Shown piece after piece: positions 7,357 through 16,984 of a stretch of 39,788 nt of DNA. The stretch comes from Spirulina sp. Its GTDB lineage: Bacteria > Cyanobacteriota > Cyanobacteriia > Cyanobacteriales > Spirulinaceae. The notes beneath the pieces were generated by a model. That model was not told the origin of the DNA and did no database searches. It saw only the letters and a program-made list of their open reading frames with translations. The translations under genes and the position numbers were made by a program. Each line of letters opens with the position of its first letter. Position 1 is the stretch's first letter. The stretch lies in assembly GCA_011390265.1 (NCBI GenBank), contig JAABSU010000003.1:1-39788 (forward strand), given 5' to 3'.

Positions 7357-8751
7357 CTAGGGGCGGCTCAGTTGGAGCCAGTCCCGGCCCAGTTGGATCG
7401 TAATATCTGAGCTTAACTCCCCGGTACTTTCCACCCGCACCTCGCCAATCCCCAGAGCCAACTGAATCTGAGCCGCCACCCCCTGATCCCCCTTTTGGGC
7501 AATGATTCGCGTCGTTTCCAGAGGTTCATTCCAATTACTGCCCATGAAAAAATTGCCGTAGCCTTGAGCCCGTAAACTGTCCTGGAGGGCGGCGATCGCC
7601 CCATCACTCCCCGTACTATTTTGGATCCCAATCCGCACCCTTTCCGGCGTGCCATCGGCCACCGTCCCCATCCCCTGCTCAAAATGATTGGCCATGATCT
7701 GCCGAATTCCCTGCTGATTGGGGAGCCAATAGCTCACTTCCGTTTCCCCAGTGCCATTAAAGGCCCCCGGTAGCATTAACATCTGCACATCATCCCGCTT
7801 CGTATTGGCCGCAAACCCCACCAGGGCCGCTAATTCTTCCACGGTCAGGTTGGTATCAATATTTTCTTGAATGACATTGAAAATTTTCGGCAGTTTCAGC
7901 AGGGTTTGGGGGCGCACCGCCTGCTCAATCACCGCCCGGATCAAGAGTTGCTGCCGTTGTACCCGACCAATATCGCCAAAGCGATCGTAGCGAAACCGCA
8001 AAAACTGGGAGGCTTTGTCGCCGTCCAAATGCTGCTCCCCTTGCTTGAGATCAATGTAGAGGTGTTGGCTATGGTCGGTGTATTTCATATCGTTGGGGAC
8101 GTAGAGCGTCACGCCCCCCAAGGCATCGATTAACTTTTCCACCGCCTGGACATTAATGCGCACATAGCGGTCAATGGGGACACCACCGAGCAATTGACTG
8201 ACAGCACGAGCCGTTAGGGGCGCTCCCCCCTCCAGATTGACCGCATTAATTTTCATCTCCCCATACCCCGGCAGCCTTACAGGGGTATCCCGTGGAATCG
8301 ACAGGGCCGTGAGTTTGTAGCGGCTGGGGTCAAACCGAACCAGGATCATCGTATCTGATAGGCCCTCCACGGAATCCACCACTTGGTGATAGCCCAGATC
8401 CGGGGGCGTATGATCAAGATCACCACTGAGCACCTTTGTCCCCAAGATTAAGACATTAACCGGACGGGTCAGTTTGGGCAGGCTGAGGCTATCGGAGGTC
8501 ATGGAACCCCCTTGGGAGAAGAGGGCGTTATCCTCCGAAGAAAGGAGGATACGACGGAGGGGGGTGGCGGAGAGAGAAATGGCTAAAATTGCCCCTGCCA
8601 TCGCCGAAACGATCCCAATACCCGTGAGTCCTAACCAAATCCAAACCCAACGGGGGTTTTGTTTCCCGTGGGCACGGCTTTTTTTGCGATATTTTCGCGG
8701 TGCTGTGCCAGGGCGGACGGGCTTAGATTTGACGTGACTTGGTTTAACCAC
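7357..8751 (-). CDS. LytR-CpsA-Psr (LCP) family protein with LytR C-terminal domain
   Basis: Single TM N-terminus, DTMILVRFDPSRYKLTALSIPRDTPV, INAVNLEGG, YVRINVQAVEKLIDALGGVTLYVP, QFLRFRYDRFGDIGRVQRQQ. Confidence 0.95.
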   Translation of the reverse strand: MVKPSHVKSKPVRPGTAPRKYRKKSRAHGKQNPRWVWIWLGLTGIGIVSAMAGAILAISLSATPLRRILLSSEDNALFSQGGSMTSDSLSLPKLTRPVNVLILGTKVLSGDLDHTPPDLGYHQVVDSVEGLSDTMILVRFDPSRYKLTALSIPRDTPVRLPGYGEMKINAVNLEGGAPLTARAVSQLLGGVPIDRYVRINVQAVEKLIDALGGVTLYVPNDMKYTDHSQHLYIDLKQGEQHLDGDKASQFLRFRYDRFGDIGRVQRQQLLIRAVIEQAVRPQTLLKLPKIFNVIQENIDTNLTVEELAALVGFAANTKRDDVQMLMLPGAFNGTGETEVSYWLPNQQGIRQIMANHFEQGMGTVADGTPERVRIGIQNSTGSDGAIAALQDSLRAQGYGNFFMGSNWNEPLETTRIIAQKGDQGVAAQIQLALGIGEVRVESTGELSSDITIQLGRDWLQLSRP

Positions 8752-8966
8752 AAATTTTTACCACACCATTCAACAGGCAAATTTCCCAGTAATGTAAACG
8801 CAACAGAAAAGGGTTTGCAAGGTTTACCACATCATCATTGCAGCAGTTTTGGGACAAAATCGGGATGAGAAGCACGAAAAATGGGCCAAAGTCCGCAGGA
8901 TGTTTTTTCGATTGTACGGTACGGGTTGAAATTGGCATAGATGGGAGATAAAAGATCGCGCCTTTG

Positions 8967-9311
8967 CTATTCTCCCCCCGGTAATCGAGGGGTTTTTCCC
9001 TGCCACACCTGAAACATTAACCCGACGCAGGTTAAGACGTAAATACTGCTGAGGGTTCCCTCGAAAAATAAGAGACGGAATTGCCAGATCTGGTCTGGGG
9101 TTTGGGTTGCACCGAGGCTTAAAATGCTGATCAGTCCCAGCCAAATCAGCAATAAACGCAGGGCGAGGCGGCTGGTTTGCTGTTGTTGGGGAGAGCTTTG
9201 GGGTTGCCAGAGAAACCAGAGGGCCGGCACTGTGCCGAGGAAGGGAATCAGGGTGAACCAAAGTTGCAGCTTAGTGAGTGGGCGTTCTGCGAAGGGATCG
9301 GGGGGATGCAT
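8967..9311 (-). CDS. Conserved cyanobacterial membrane protein (hypothetical)
   Basis: 114 aa with 3-4 hydrophobic segments; precedes the aldo/keto reductase gene direction on the same strand. Confidence 0.6.
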   Translation of the reverse strand: MHPPDPFAERPLTKLQLWFTLIPFLGTVPALWFLWQPQSSPQQQQTSRLALRLLLIWLGLISILSLGATQTPDQIWQFRLLFFEGTLSSIYVLTCVGLMFQVWQGKTPRLPGGE

Positions 9312-9332
9312 GGGGGATTCGTGATTTTGGGG

Positions 9333-10331
9333 CTAACGGCTTTGGAAGATATTCTGTACCATCGGTTTTGCCAGGGCTGCGGCTTGATCGAGGGCAGCGA
9401 CTTCGCCCTCATGGAGTCGCCACCCGATCGCACCGGCATTTTCCTGAGCTTGGGCAATGGTTTTCGCGCCAGGGATGGGCATCGCGCCTTTGCAGATGCA
9501 CCAATTGAGGGCGATTTGGGCGATGGTTTTGTTTTTCGCTTCGGCTAAGGCGGCTAAACATTGTTGCAGTGGTGCCATTTTTGGCAAAATTTGCCGACAA
9601 ACCACCCCCCGCAATCCCGATGGATAGGGGCCGGTTGGGCCATATTTGCCGGTGAGTAACCCTAGGGCAAGGGGGCTATAGGCAATCAACTGGATGCCGA
9701 GGCGATCGCACTGCGCCTTTAACCCCAATTCCGTCACGGGATAGGTAGAGAGGAGGGAATATTGGACTTGCAGGGAGGCGATGGGGATATGGCGATCGCC
9801 CAACCGCTCATTAGCCCACTGCAACCGCCGCGGCCCAAAATTCGATAACCCCACCCCCCTCACCAAACCCTCCTGATACAGTTGGGCCAACCCATCCAAG
9901 AGCGGCCCCTCCTGCCAAGGAAAATAATTCGCCGTTGACCAATGCAATTGCACCAAATCAATGGGCCGCCCCAACCGCTCCACCGAAGCCGCCGCCGCCT
10001 TCACCATCGCGCCCGCCGTTAACCGCCAAGGGTAGGGGGCCAATTTTGTCCCAATGCAAATTTTTTCCCGGTTCGGCCCTGAGTATTCTCGGGCAAACCG
10101 CCCTAACAGGATCTCACTTTGCCCTTTTAGTTTCCCCGTACCGTAGGAATCCCCCGTATCAAAAAACGTCACCCCCCGCCCCACCGCGTAGTTAAAGGCC
10201 GCTTGAAGGTCATCATCCATTTCAGGGCGGTAATCCCAAAGGAGGCGATTGCCCCAAGCCCAAGTGCCGCAGCCCAGTTCTGGCCAGGTGAGGGCAGGGG
10301 AGGATGGAGGCAAGGATGGCTTTATCTGCAT
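9333..10331 (-). CDS. Aldo/keto reductase
   Basis: GVTFFDTGDSYG, GTKLAPYPWRLT, DLVQLHW, VRGVGLSNFG, LIAYSPLALGLLTGKY, IPGAKTIAQAQENAGA. Confidence 0.95.
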   Translation of the reverse strand: MQIKPSLPPSSPALTWPELGCGTWAWGNRLLWDYRPEMDDDLQAAFNYAVGRGVTFFDTGDSYGTGKLKGQSEILLGRFAREYSGPNREKICIGTKLAPYPWRLTAGAMVKAAAASVERLGRPIDLVQLHWSTANYFPWQEGPLLDGLAQLYQEGLVRGVGLSNFGPRRLQWANERLGDRHIPIASLQVQYSLLSTYPVTELGLKAQCDRLGIQLIAYSPLALGLLTGKYGPTGPYPSGLRGVVCRQILPKMAPLQQCLAALAEAKNKTIAQIALNWCICKGAMPIPGAKTIAQAQENAGAIGWRLHEGEVAALDQAAALAKPMVQNIFQSR

Positions 10332-10689
10332 CGCGTCGTTAGATTAGCTTTTCTCTCTTATCTTGGCACCATTACTCAGGAAATGAGCGTACTTGGAAAA
10401 GTGGGTAGTACGAGAAGACTATTTTGCCACAATCACGGCGGCGTGGGCGATGTGGCCCGGAGCGTAAGCCCGAGAAGACAGGGAAAAAATTTAGAATTCC
10501 CAGGGTGCATTTTCTCCAAAATTAGCTACTATAGTGCTTGTTCAAGCAATGATCCATTTTGGATGGAGAATAAGGCGGCGATTGAGCCAGTTGTTGCCCG
10601 GGTCAACGGGAGTGCGCGATTACTGAATCAACTTTCAAAGCTATTCTCTTTTTGCTCAATAATTAAAACGATTTGGAGAACATTTGCTG

Positions 10690-10815
10690 ATGAAACGCTC
10701 TATTGCTTTTTTGGCCCTGTTGCTTGCTGTCTCTTCTGTCGCTTTAACTGCCTGTGGTGGTGGCGGTGAGGCTCCTACGGCAGAACCGCCTGCGGAAGAG
10801 ACTGCCCCTGAATAA
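10690..10815 (+). CDS. Small lipoprotein (41 aa), absent from the ORF track
   Basis: MKRSIAFLALLLAVSSVALTACGGGGEAPTAEPPAEETAPE; signal peptide with lipobox LTAC; followed by a strong terminator hairpin. Confidence 0.75.
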   Translation: MKRSIAFLALLLAVSSVALTACGGGGEAPTAEPPAEETAPE

Positions 10816-10835
10816 ATTAACGATGTATTAACCTG

Positions 10836-10886
10836 AAAAATCGCGCTTAATCGTTATATTTCGATGCAGTTGAGCGCGATTTTTTG
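10836..10886 (+). terminator. Rho-independent-like terminator after small lipoprotein
   Basis: AAAAATCGCGCTTAA ... TTGAGCGCGATTTTTT inverted repeat ending in a T run. Confidence 0.7.
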
Positions 10887-10901
10887 TCGATTTTAACGAT
10901 T

Positions 10902-12044
10902 TTAACGATAGACCGGCAAAGTAAATTGGAAGCAACTCCCCTTTTGGGGTGTGCTATCCACCCAAATATTGCCATAGTGGGCCTGGATCACCTTCCGACA
11001 GAGGGCTAAACCGATCCCAAAACCCTCTTGGGCTTCGTCGCGTTTGAGGCGAAAATGCCCTTCAAAAATTAAATCCCGCTTCTCTGGGGGAATGCCTAAG
11101 CCTGTATCTGTGACACTAATTTGGACTTTTTGGGCCGTGCGGTGCAGAATTGCCAGGGTGATCGTGCCTTGGGGCGGGGTGTATTTAATCGCATTTTCAA
11201 GGAGATTAATCAACACTTGGCGAATTAATTCCCCATCGGCATAAACCACAGGTAAATCCTGGGGAATATCTTGAACGAGGGTTAAATCCTTGGCGGTAAA
11301 GCGAGCGGTTAACTGGCTGAGGACATCTTCACAAAGGGGTTGGAGTTGTAAGCTGCGCAGTTGCAAGTTTAGGCCGCTGTTTTTGCCCTGGGCCGCCTGC
11401 AAAATATCGTTGATCATCCGGTTCATCACCCGGAATTGGGTGCGGGCGTGTTTATAAAGTTGGTGTTTTAATTGGGCGGCGCGTTCGGGGTCTTCGTGGG
11501 TGTGGGCCAGTTCGAGGGTTTCGACGGCGATCGCCGCCGCCGTTAACGGACTCCGCAAATCATGGGCCAACATCGCCAACACCTGATCCTTAAATTGCAA
11601 TTGCTCATTGAGTTCGGCATTTTCCCGCTTGAGGCGAAACAGATCCTCCGCTAAACGAATTTGGGCCACAGAATAGCGATCGCTCTCCGCCTGATCCCCC
11701 GCCTGACTATTGACATCCCGCTGCCACTGGGGCCACCACCGCTTCACCTGGGCCACCAAATCCCCCCCCGCCAAGGTTTGGCGCGGGGCCGGGTAAATTT
11801 TCACCAAAGAAGGGGCCGCCACCAACCGAAAATGCTCCGCCAGATCAGGATTCTCGCTAATTTCCAGAATCTCCAATCCAAAGTCATGCTGTTGCTGTAA
11901 CCCCTGCAAATAGGCTTGAATTTCCTGGGCATAGCCTTGGGTTGCCACCCGCTCATCCACAAACAGCAGCAGCTTCAGATGGTCGGAAGTCTCCAATGGC
12001 GGCGTAACACAGGAAGTCGGCTCAGGGGGGTTAGAAGATCGCAC
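10902..12044 (-). CDS. sasA: Circadian-type sensor histidine kinase SasA
   Basis: N-terminal KaiB-like thioredoxin-fold domain (LKLLLFVDERVATQGYAQEIQAYLQGLQQQHDFGLEILEISENPDLAEHFRLVAAPSLVKIYPAPRQTLAG), then HisKA (MLAHDLRSPLTAAAIAVETLEL) and HATPase. Confidence 0.93.
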   Translation of the reverse strand: MRSSNPPEPTSCVTPPLETSDHLKLLLFVDERVATQGYAQEIQAYLQGLQQQHDFGLEILEISENPDLAEHFRLVAAPSLVKIYPAPRQTLAGGDLVAQVKRWWPQWQRDVNSQAGDQAESDRYSVAQIRLAEDLFRLKRENAELNEQLQFKDQVLAMLAHDLRSPLTAAAIAVETLELAHTHEDPERAAQLKHQLYKHARTQFRVMNRMINDILQAAQGKNSGLNLQLRSLQLQPLCEDVLSQLTARFTAKDLTLVQDIPQDLPVVYADGELIRQVLINLLENAIKYTPPQGTITLAILHRTAQKVQISVTDTGLGIPPEKRDLIFEGHFRLKRDEAQEGFGIGLALCRKVIQAHYGNIWVDSTPQKGSCFQFTLPVYR

Positions 12045-12228
12045 AGCAACAATATCCTTGAGGAATTAGGGATGAGCGGGGAGACCCGGATGGAAAATGT
12101 CAAGATCAATTAATCTTATTTTAATATCTTCCCGCTGGCCGCTAACCTCACCCCCGAGGAGTTTGGTTGGGAATCTCCGTTTCGGCTTAGAATCTGAAGA
12201 TAGCCTAAAGGCCCGGCCGGGTGACAGC

Positions 12229-12255
12229 CCCCTACGCCCAAAGGATCCGTAGGGG
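12229..12255. repeat. Short inverted repeat CCCCTACG...CGTAGGGG
   Basis: Perfect 8-bp stem in the intergenic region sasA/GH57. Confidence 0.55.
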
Positions 12256-12309
12256 CGGTGCATTCCCAGTCTTTTTCCGCTGAACCTTTGACCCAACCCC
12301 CAAATTCCC

Positions 12310-13905
12310 ATGGCTCTCGGCTACCTCGCCCTCGTTTTGCACGCTCATCTTCCCTTTGTTCGCCATCCAGAGAGTGACTACGTTCTCGAAGAAGAATGGC
12401 TCTTTGAGGCGATCACAGAAACCTACATCCCCCTCCTGAATATCTTCACAGGCCTGCGACGGGACGGCGTAGATTTCAAAATGACCATGAGCCTCACGCC
12501 CCCCCTAGTCTCGATGTTGCAAGATCCCCTCTTGCAGGAGCGATATCTCAAGCACTTGGGGCAGTTGCAAGAACTGGCAGAAAAAGAAGTGGATCGCAAT
12601 CGCCACAATGGCCACCTGCGCTACTTAGCCGAGCACTATGTCCAAGAATTTGATACGGTGCGCCAAACCTGGGAGGGTTATCAAGGGGATCTGATCACGG
12701 CCTTTAAAAGCTTCCTCGATAGCAATAACCTCGACATCATCACCTGTGGCGCAACCCATGGTTATTTTCCCCTGATGAAAATGTATCCTCAGGCGGTATG
12801 GGCGCAAATCAAGGTGGCCTGTGATCATTATGAGGAAACCTTTGGCCGGCCGCCGAAGGGGATGTGGTTGCCGGAATGCGCCTATTACAACGGCGTGGAG
12901 CGATTGGTGGCGGATGCGGGTTTACGCTATTTCCTCACCGATGGCCATGGGGTGATCTATGCCCGGCCACGCCCCCGCTTTGGCACCTATGCACCGATCT
13001 TTACGGAAACGGGGGTGGCGGTGTTTGGTCGGGATCAGGAATCTTCCCAACAGGTTTGGTCTTCGGAGGTGGGCTATCCGGGGGATCCGGAGTATCGGGA
13101 ATTTTATAAAGATATTGGCTGGGAATCGGAGTACGAGTACATTAAGCCCTATGTGATGCCCAATGGTCAGCGCAAAAATGTCGGGATCAAGTACCACAAG
13201 ATCACGAGCCGGGGGGCGGGGTTGAGTGATAAGTCCCTCTATGATCCCTATTGGGCGAAGGAGAAGGCGGCGGAACATGCGGGGAATTTTATGTTTAACC
13301 GGGTGAACCAGATCCAGCATTTAGAGGGGATCATGGAGCGGCCGCCCTTGGTGATGTCCCCCTATGATGCGGAGTTGTTTGGCCATTGGTGGTATGAGGG
13401 GCCGTGGTTTTTAGATTATCTGTTCCGCAAGAGTTGGTTTGATCAATCCACCTATGCCCTCACCCATTTGTCGGAATATTTGCAATTAGAACCCCATCAA
13501 CAGGTTTGCCGCCCGGCTCAATCCAGTTGGGGTTATCAGGGGTTCCATGAGTTTTGGCTCAATCAAACCAATGCTTGGATCTATCCCCATTTGCATAAGG
13601 CGGCGGAGCGGATGATTGAGTTGAGCGGCCGGGAAGCCGCCGATGCGTTGCAGGAAAAGGCTCTGAATCAGGCGGCGCGGGAGTTGCTCCTGGCGCAGTC
13701 GTCGGATTGGGCGTTCATTATGCGGACGGGGACGATGGTTCCCTATGCGGTGCGGCGGACGCGATCGCACTTGATGCGCTTCAATAAAATTTATGAAGAT
13801 TTGCAACAGGAAAAGGTCGATGCGGGCTGGCTCGAAAAGGTGGAGCAGATCGATAATATTTTCCCAAACCTGGATTATCGGGTCTATCGGGCTTATCAGG
13901 TTTAA
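12310..13905 (+). CDS. Glycoside hydrolase family 57 protein (1,4-alpha-glucan branching enzyme-like)
   Basis: GYLALVLHAHLPFVRHPE, GMWLPECAYYNGVE, MSPYDAELFGHWWYEGPWFLDYLF are GH57 branching-enzyme motifs. Confidence 0.95.
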   Translation: MALGYLALVLHAHLPFVRHPESDYVLEEEWLFEAITETYIPLLNIFTGLRRDGVDFKMTMSLTPPLVSMLQDPLLQERYLKHLGQLQELAEKEVDRNRHNGHLRYLAEHYVQEFDTVRQTWEGYQGDLITAFKSFLDSNNLDIITCGATHGYFPLMKMYPQAVWAQIKVACDHYEETFGRPPKGMWLPECAYYNGVERLVADAGLRYFLTDGHGVIYARPRPRFGTYAPIFTETGVAVFGRDQESSQQVWSSEVGYPGDPEYREFYKDIGWESEYEYIKPYVMPNGQRKNVGIKYHKITSRGAGLSDKSLYDPYWAKEKAAEHAGNFMFNRVNQIQHLEGIMERPPLVMSPYDAELFGHWWYEGPWFLDYLFRKSWFDQSTYALTHLSEYLQLEPHQQVCRPAQSSWGYQGFHEFWLNQTNAWIYPHLHKAAERMIELSGREAADALQEKALNQAARELLLAQSSDWAFIMRTGTMVPYAVRRTRSHLMRFNKIYEDLQQEKVDAGWLEKVEQIDNIFPNLDYRVYRAYQV

Positions 13906-14014
13906 GAGCGCTTCCCCCGAATTGCTGGGGAATCCTGGAAATGTTGCAAGTGATGGCTAAATGTAACGTAGGATGAAGGGGTGATCCAAAGCTTCTCATT
14001 CATTCTGTCGTTTT

Positions 14015-14599
14015 ATGAAAATTCGTTGCGCTGCGTCTGAACCGGTTACGCTTCATGTTGAAGAGGAAATCATCCCGATCCATCATTACCTACGCCAGCC
14101 GCAGCGGTTGGTGCATGCGATCGCCAACCCCAAGTTAATGGAAGTGCTGGGGGGCGATCGCTATCGCCTCAAACTCAATCCCCTCAATCTTCTCAACCTC
14201 TACCATTTCCAACCGACGGTAATCCTAGAGGTGAAGGCGGATAGTTACGGGATGATTTCCATTCGTTCCTTGGGCTGTGAAATTCGCGGCATTGATTACA
14301 TTAACAATCGCTTCAGTCTCGAACTGAAGGGCCGACTGATCCCCGCCAGGCGCAAGGGCCAAACCTATTTAGAAGGGCGGGCAGATGTGGTGGTGACGGT
14401 GGATGTGCCGCCAGCTTTGTTGTTGGCTCCGCTGCCGATGCTGGAGACGGCGGGGGTCGGTTTAGTCCAGAGCGTACTGGGCCGGATTAAAGAGCGCATC
14501 CTCTCCCATCTCTTGGCGGATTACCACCACTGGGCCCACCAAGAAACCACCACCGCCAATCCGCTTTGGCTCAATGGGGCAGAAAACCCAGCGGGTTAA
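14015..14599 (+). CDS. DUF1997 domain-containing protein
   Basis: Conserved cyanobacterial/plastid family: HYLRQPQRLVHAI...YRLKLNPLNLLNLYHFQPTVILEV... Confidence 0.8.
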   Translation: MKIRCAASEPVTLHVEEEIIPIHHYLRQPQRLVHAIANPKLMEVLGGDRYRLKLNPLNLLNLYHFQPTVILEVKADSYGMISIRSLGCEIRGIDYINNRFSLELKGRLIPARRKGQTYLEGRADVVVTVDVPPALLLAPLPMLETAGVGLVQSVLGRIKERILSHLLADYHHWAHQETTTANPLWLNGAENPAG

Positions 14600-14611
14600 G
14601 CCCCCACACCA

Positions 14612-14630
14612 GCCCCCTTTTTAAGGGGGC
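14612..14630. terminator. Bidirectional terminator-like hairpin between convergent genes
   Basis: GCCCCCTT TTT AAGGGGGC between the DUF1997 gene and cobO. Confidence 0.6.
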
Positions 14631-14653
14631 AGCGCAGCGGGGGATCCTGTGCC

Positions 14654-15265
14654 TTAAAACTCGATGCCAGCTTGGGCTTTGACCCCTTGCTCCTTAAAGG
14701 GATGTTTAAGCAGCGTCATCTCCGTGGCGAGATCGGCGCGATCGATCAGTTCCGGGGGTGCGCCTCGGCCGGTGAGGATGACATGGGAATCGGCGGGTTT
14801 CGTTTCCAGGCCGGCGAGGACGGTGGCCACATCGAGATAGCCCAGTTTGAGGGCAATATTCACCTCATCAAGGAGCACTAAACGGTAATCCGGATCTTGG
14901 ATGAATGTCAGGGCCGTTTCCCAAGCGGTTTGGGCGTTGGCAATATCGCGATCGCGATCTTGGGTTTCCCAGGTGAAGCCCTCCCCCATGGCCCGGAACA
15001 CCAATTGATCCCCGAACCGCTCCAACACCGCTTTTTCCGCCGGTTCCCAAGCCCCTTTAATAAATTGGACGATCGCCACCCGATAACCATGGCCCAGCGA
15101 TCGCATGACCATCCCCAAGGCGGCGGTGGTTTTGCCCTTACCATTGCCCGTGTTGACAATAATCAGGCCTTTCTCCTGATTGGCAGCGGCTACCCTTTCC
15201 GCCTGTACCGCTTTGCGGCGCTGCATCTTCTGTTGATATTGTTCGGGGCTGAGGTTATCGGTCAT
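14654..15265 (-). CDS. cobO: Cob(I)yrinic acid a,c-diamide adenosyltransferase
   Basis: GLIIVNTGNGKGKTTAALGMVMRSLGHGYRVAIVQFIKG, LVLLDEVNIALKLGYLD, VILTGRGAPPELIDRADLATEM. Confidence 0.96.
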   Translation of the reverse strand: MTDNLSPEQYQQKMQRRKAVQAERVAAANQEKGLIIVNTGNGKGKTTAALGMVMRSLGHGYRVAIVQFIKGAWEPAEKAVLERFGDQLVFRAMGEGFTWETQDRDRDIANAQTAWETALTFIQDPDYRLVLLDEVNIALKLGYLDVATVLAGLETKPADSHVILTGRGAPPELIDRADLATEMTLLKHPFKEQGVKAQAGIEF

Positions 15266-15270
15266 GGTGA

Positions 15271-15969
15271 TTAGGGTTCGGGGATAATGGTTAAACGGCC
15301 TTGGAGTTGCAGCGCGGTGGGGGTGATGGCCAGCATCGTTAACTGAACATCTGGCCCCAAATCTAGCTCAAAGGCAGGCAGGGCGTAGGGTGTGGCTCCG
15401 AGGCTAAACTGGAGCGGTGCGAGGCGCAGGATTTGGGGGCTTGCCAATTCTAAACCGCTGCGGAGCGTGATCCCCCTTTGCCCTTGGGGATCAGCCATTT
15501 GGCCCTGAAGTTCAATGCCCTCGGGCTTGAAAATTGCTGTTTCCCAGGCGATCGCCCCCAATTGTAACCCGATGTCGGGGGGGATCATTTGGGCGATCGC
15601 CTCCCCTAAACCTTGGGCCAACAATGCAGACCCTAAAGAGGCTTGTAAATCCGTCGCCGTTAATCCCACGGAGCCACTCAACGGCACTGGCGCTAAGAGG
15701 CGAAAGGGCTGGCCTTTGAGCATTTCCCCGACATTGATTTGAATATCCTCAGCGGTCATCTCCCCATGACTGAGGTGAATGCCTTGATAGACCGCCTGAT
15801 CCGCCTTGAGGGTAACGTGGGGAATCTGCCCCCGTAGCAATTGTTGATTTTTACTGGTGATCTGAATTTGCAGATTATCAACGTGATCTAGTTGCGATCG
15901 CAACCACAGCGTAACCGCAGGAGATAAAACCCCACTCACCCAACCCGACACCGGCAGCATTTTCATCAA
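15271..15969 (-). CDS. DUF2993 (LmeA-like) domain-containing protein
   Basis: Secreted/periplasmic-type DUF2993 pattern: VDNLQIQITSKNQQLLRGQIPHVTLKADQAVYQGIHLSHGEMTAEDIQIN. Confidence 0.8.
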   Translation of the reverse strand: MMKMLPVSGWVSGVLSPAVTLWLRSQLDHVDNLQIQITSKNQQLLRGQIPHVTLKADQAVYQGIHLSHGEMTAEDIQINVGEMLKGQPFRLLAPVPLSGSVGLTATDLQASLGSALLAQGLGEAIAQMIPPDIGLQLGAIAWETAIFKPEGIELQGQMADPQGQRGITLRSGLELASPQILRLAPLQFSLGATPYALPAFELDLGPDVQLTMLAITPTALQLQGRLTIIPEP

Positions 15970-16171
15970 GATTTCTGTGCAAACTTCTCAAACTGTTGAT
16001 GTTTTTTAATCAGTCGATCTCGGAATATGACCAGATCCCGATAATTGGCCCATGACACCCCTAAAAGCTGCCAAAAGATCCTGTAATATTTGTACATAGT
16101 TTAAATGCCCAGGGTTCAGTTTGCTCTCGACCACCTGGATTTTGACCGGCTCGCCCGATTTTGCACCATTC

Positions 16172-16984
16172 ATGGCCGAACGCATCCAAAAAATTCTGGC
16201 TCAATGGGGAATTGTTTCCCGACGACGCGCTGAACAGTTGATTTCAGCGGGACAGGTGCGTGTTAACGGCCAAGTGGCAACCCTGGGACAACAGGCAGAT
16301 CCAAGGAGTGATCGCCTAGAACTCAATGGCCAAATCCTCACCCCCAACCTCACCCCCGATCTTATTTACATTCTGCTCAATAAACCCCGTGGAGTCGTGT
16401 CCACCTGTGCCGATCCCCAAGGACGGCGAACCGTCTTGGACTGTCTCGAACCCCACTGGTGTAGGGATTACCGCCTTTACCCCGTGGGCCGTCTCGACAC
16501 CGACTCAACAGGTGCTATTCTACTAACGAATGATGGTGTACTCACCCTCAAGTTGACCCACCCCCGCTATCATCTCGCCAAAACGTATCATGTCTGGGTT
16601 CAGGGCCATCCGCCCCCTGAGATTCTCCAACAATGGCGGCAGGGTATGCGACTTGACCACCATTGGACTCAACCGGCTCAGGTGACGATTCTTAAAACGA
16701 AACCAGAGCGAACCCACCTGCGCATTGTGTTAAAAGAAGGGCGAAACCGCCAAATTCGGCGCATGGCCACAGAACTGGGGTATCCCGTTTTACAATTGCA
16801 CCGGGTGGCGATCGGGACCTTAAGCCTTGATGCGTCCCGTACCAAGCCCTTGGCGATCGGGCAATATCGAGTGCTGACCCCCACCGAACTCGCCCACCAT
16901 TTCACGAATCACGATTCTCTCAACCCTCACTTGCCTAACCCTATTGCGGAGAAGCCTCTATGCAAACCCGAAACCAGCCTTTAA
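16172..16984 (+). CDS. Ribosomal large/small subunit pseudouridine synthase (RsuA/RluB family)
   Basis: S4 domain MAERIQKILAQWGIVSRRRAEQLI, NKPRGVVSTCADPQGRRTVLD, YPVGRLDTDSTGAILLTNDG, EGRNRQIRRM. Start chosen at MAERIQK; track start is 16121. Confidence 0.95.
   Translation: MAERIQKILAQWGIVSRRRAEQLISAGQVRVNGQVATLGQQADPRSDRLELNGQILTPNLTPDLIYILLNKPRGVVSTCADPQGRRTVLDCLEPHWCRDYRLYPVGRLDTDSTGAILLTNDGVLTLKLTHPRYHLAKTYHVWVQGHPPPEILQQWRQGMRLDHHWTQPAQVTILKTKPERTHLRIVLKEGRNRQIRRMATELGYPVLQLHRVAIGTLSLDASRTKPLAIGQYRVLTPTELAHHFTNHDSLNPHLPNPIAEKPLCKPETSL

Noticed and set aside
10203-10769. 188-aa plus-strand ORF
   Set aside because: Overlaps the aldo/keto reductase antisense and intergenic DNA, shows no recognisable domain; the true gene here is the 41-aa lipoprotein in another frame.
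12066-12311. 81-aa minus-strand ORF in the sasA/GH57 gap
   Set aside because: No domain or conserved pattern, and it overlaps a hairpin repeat; not supported.
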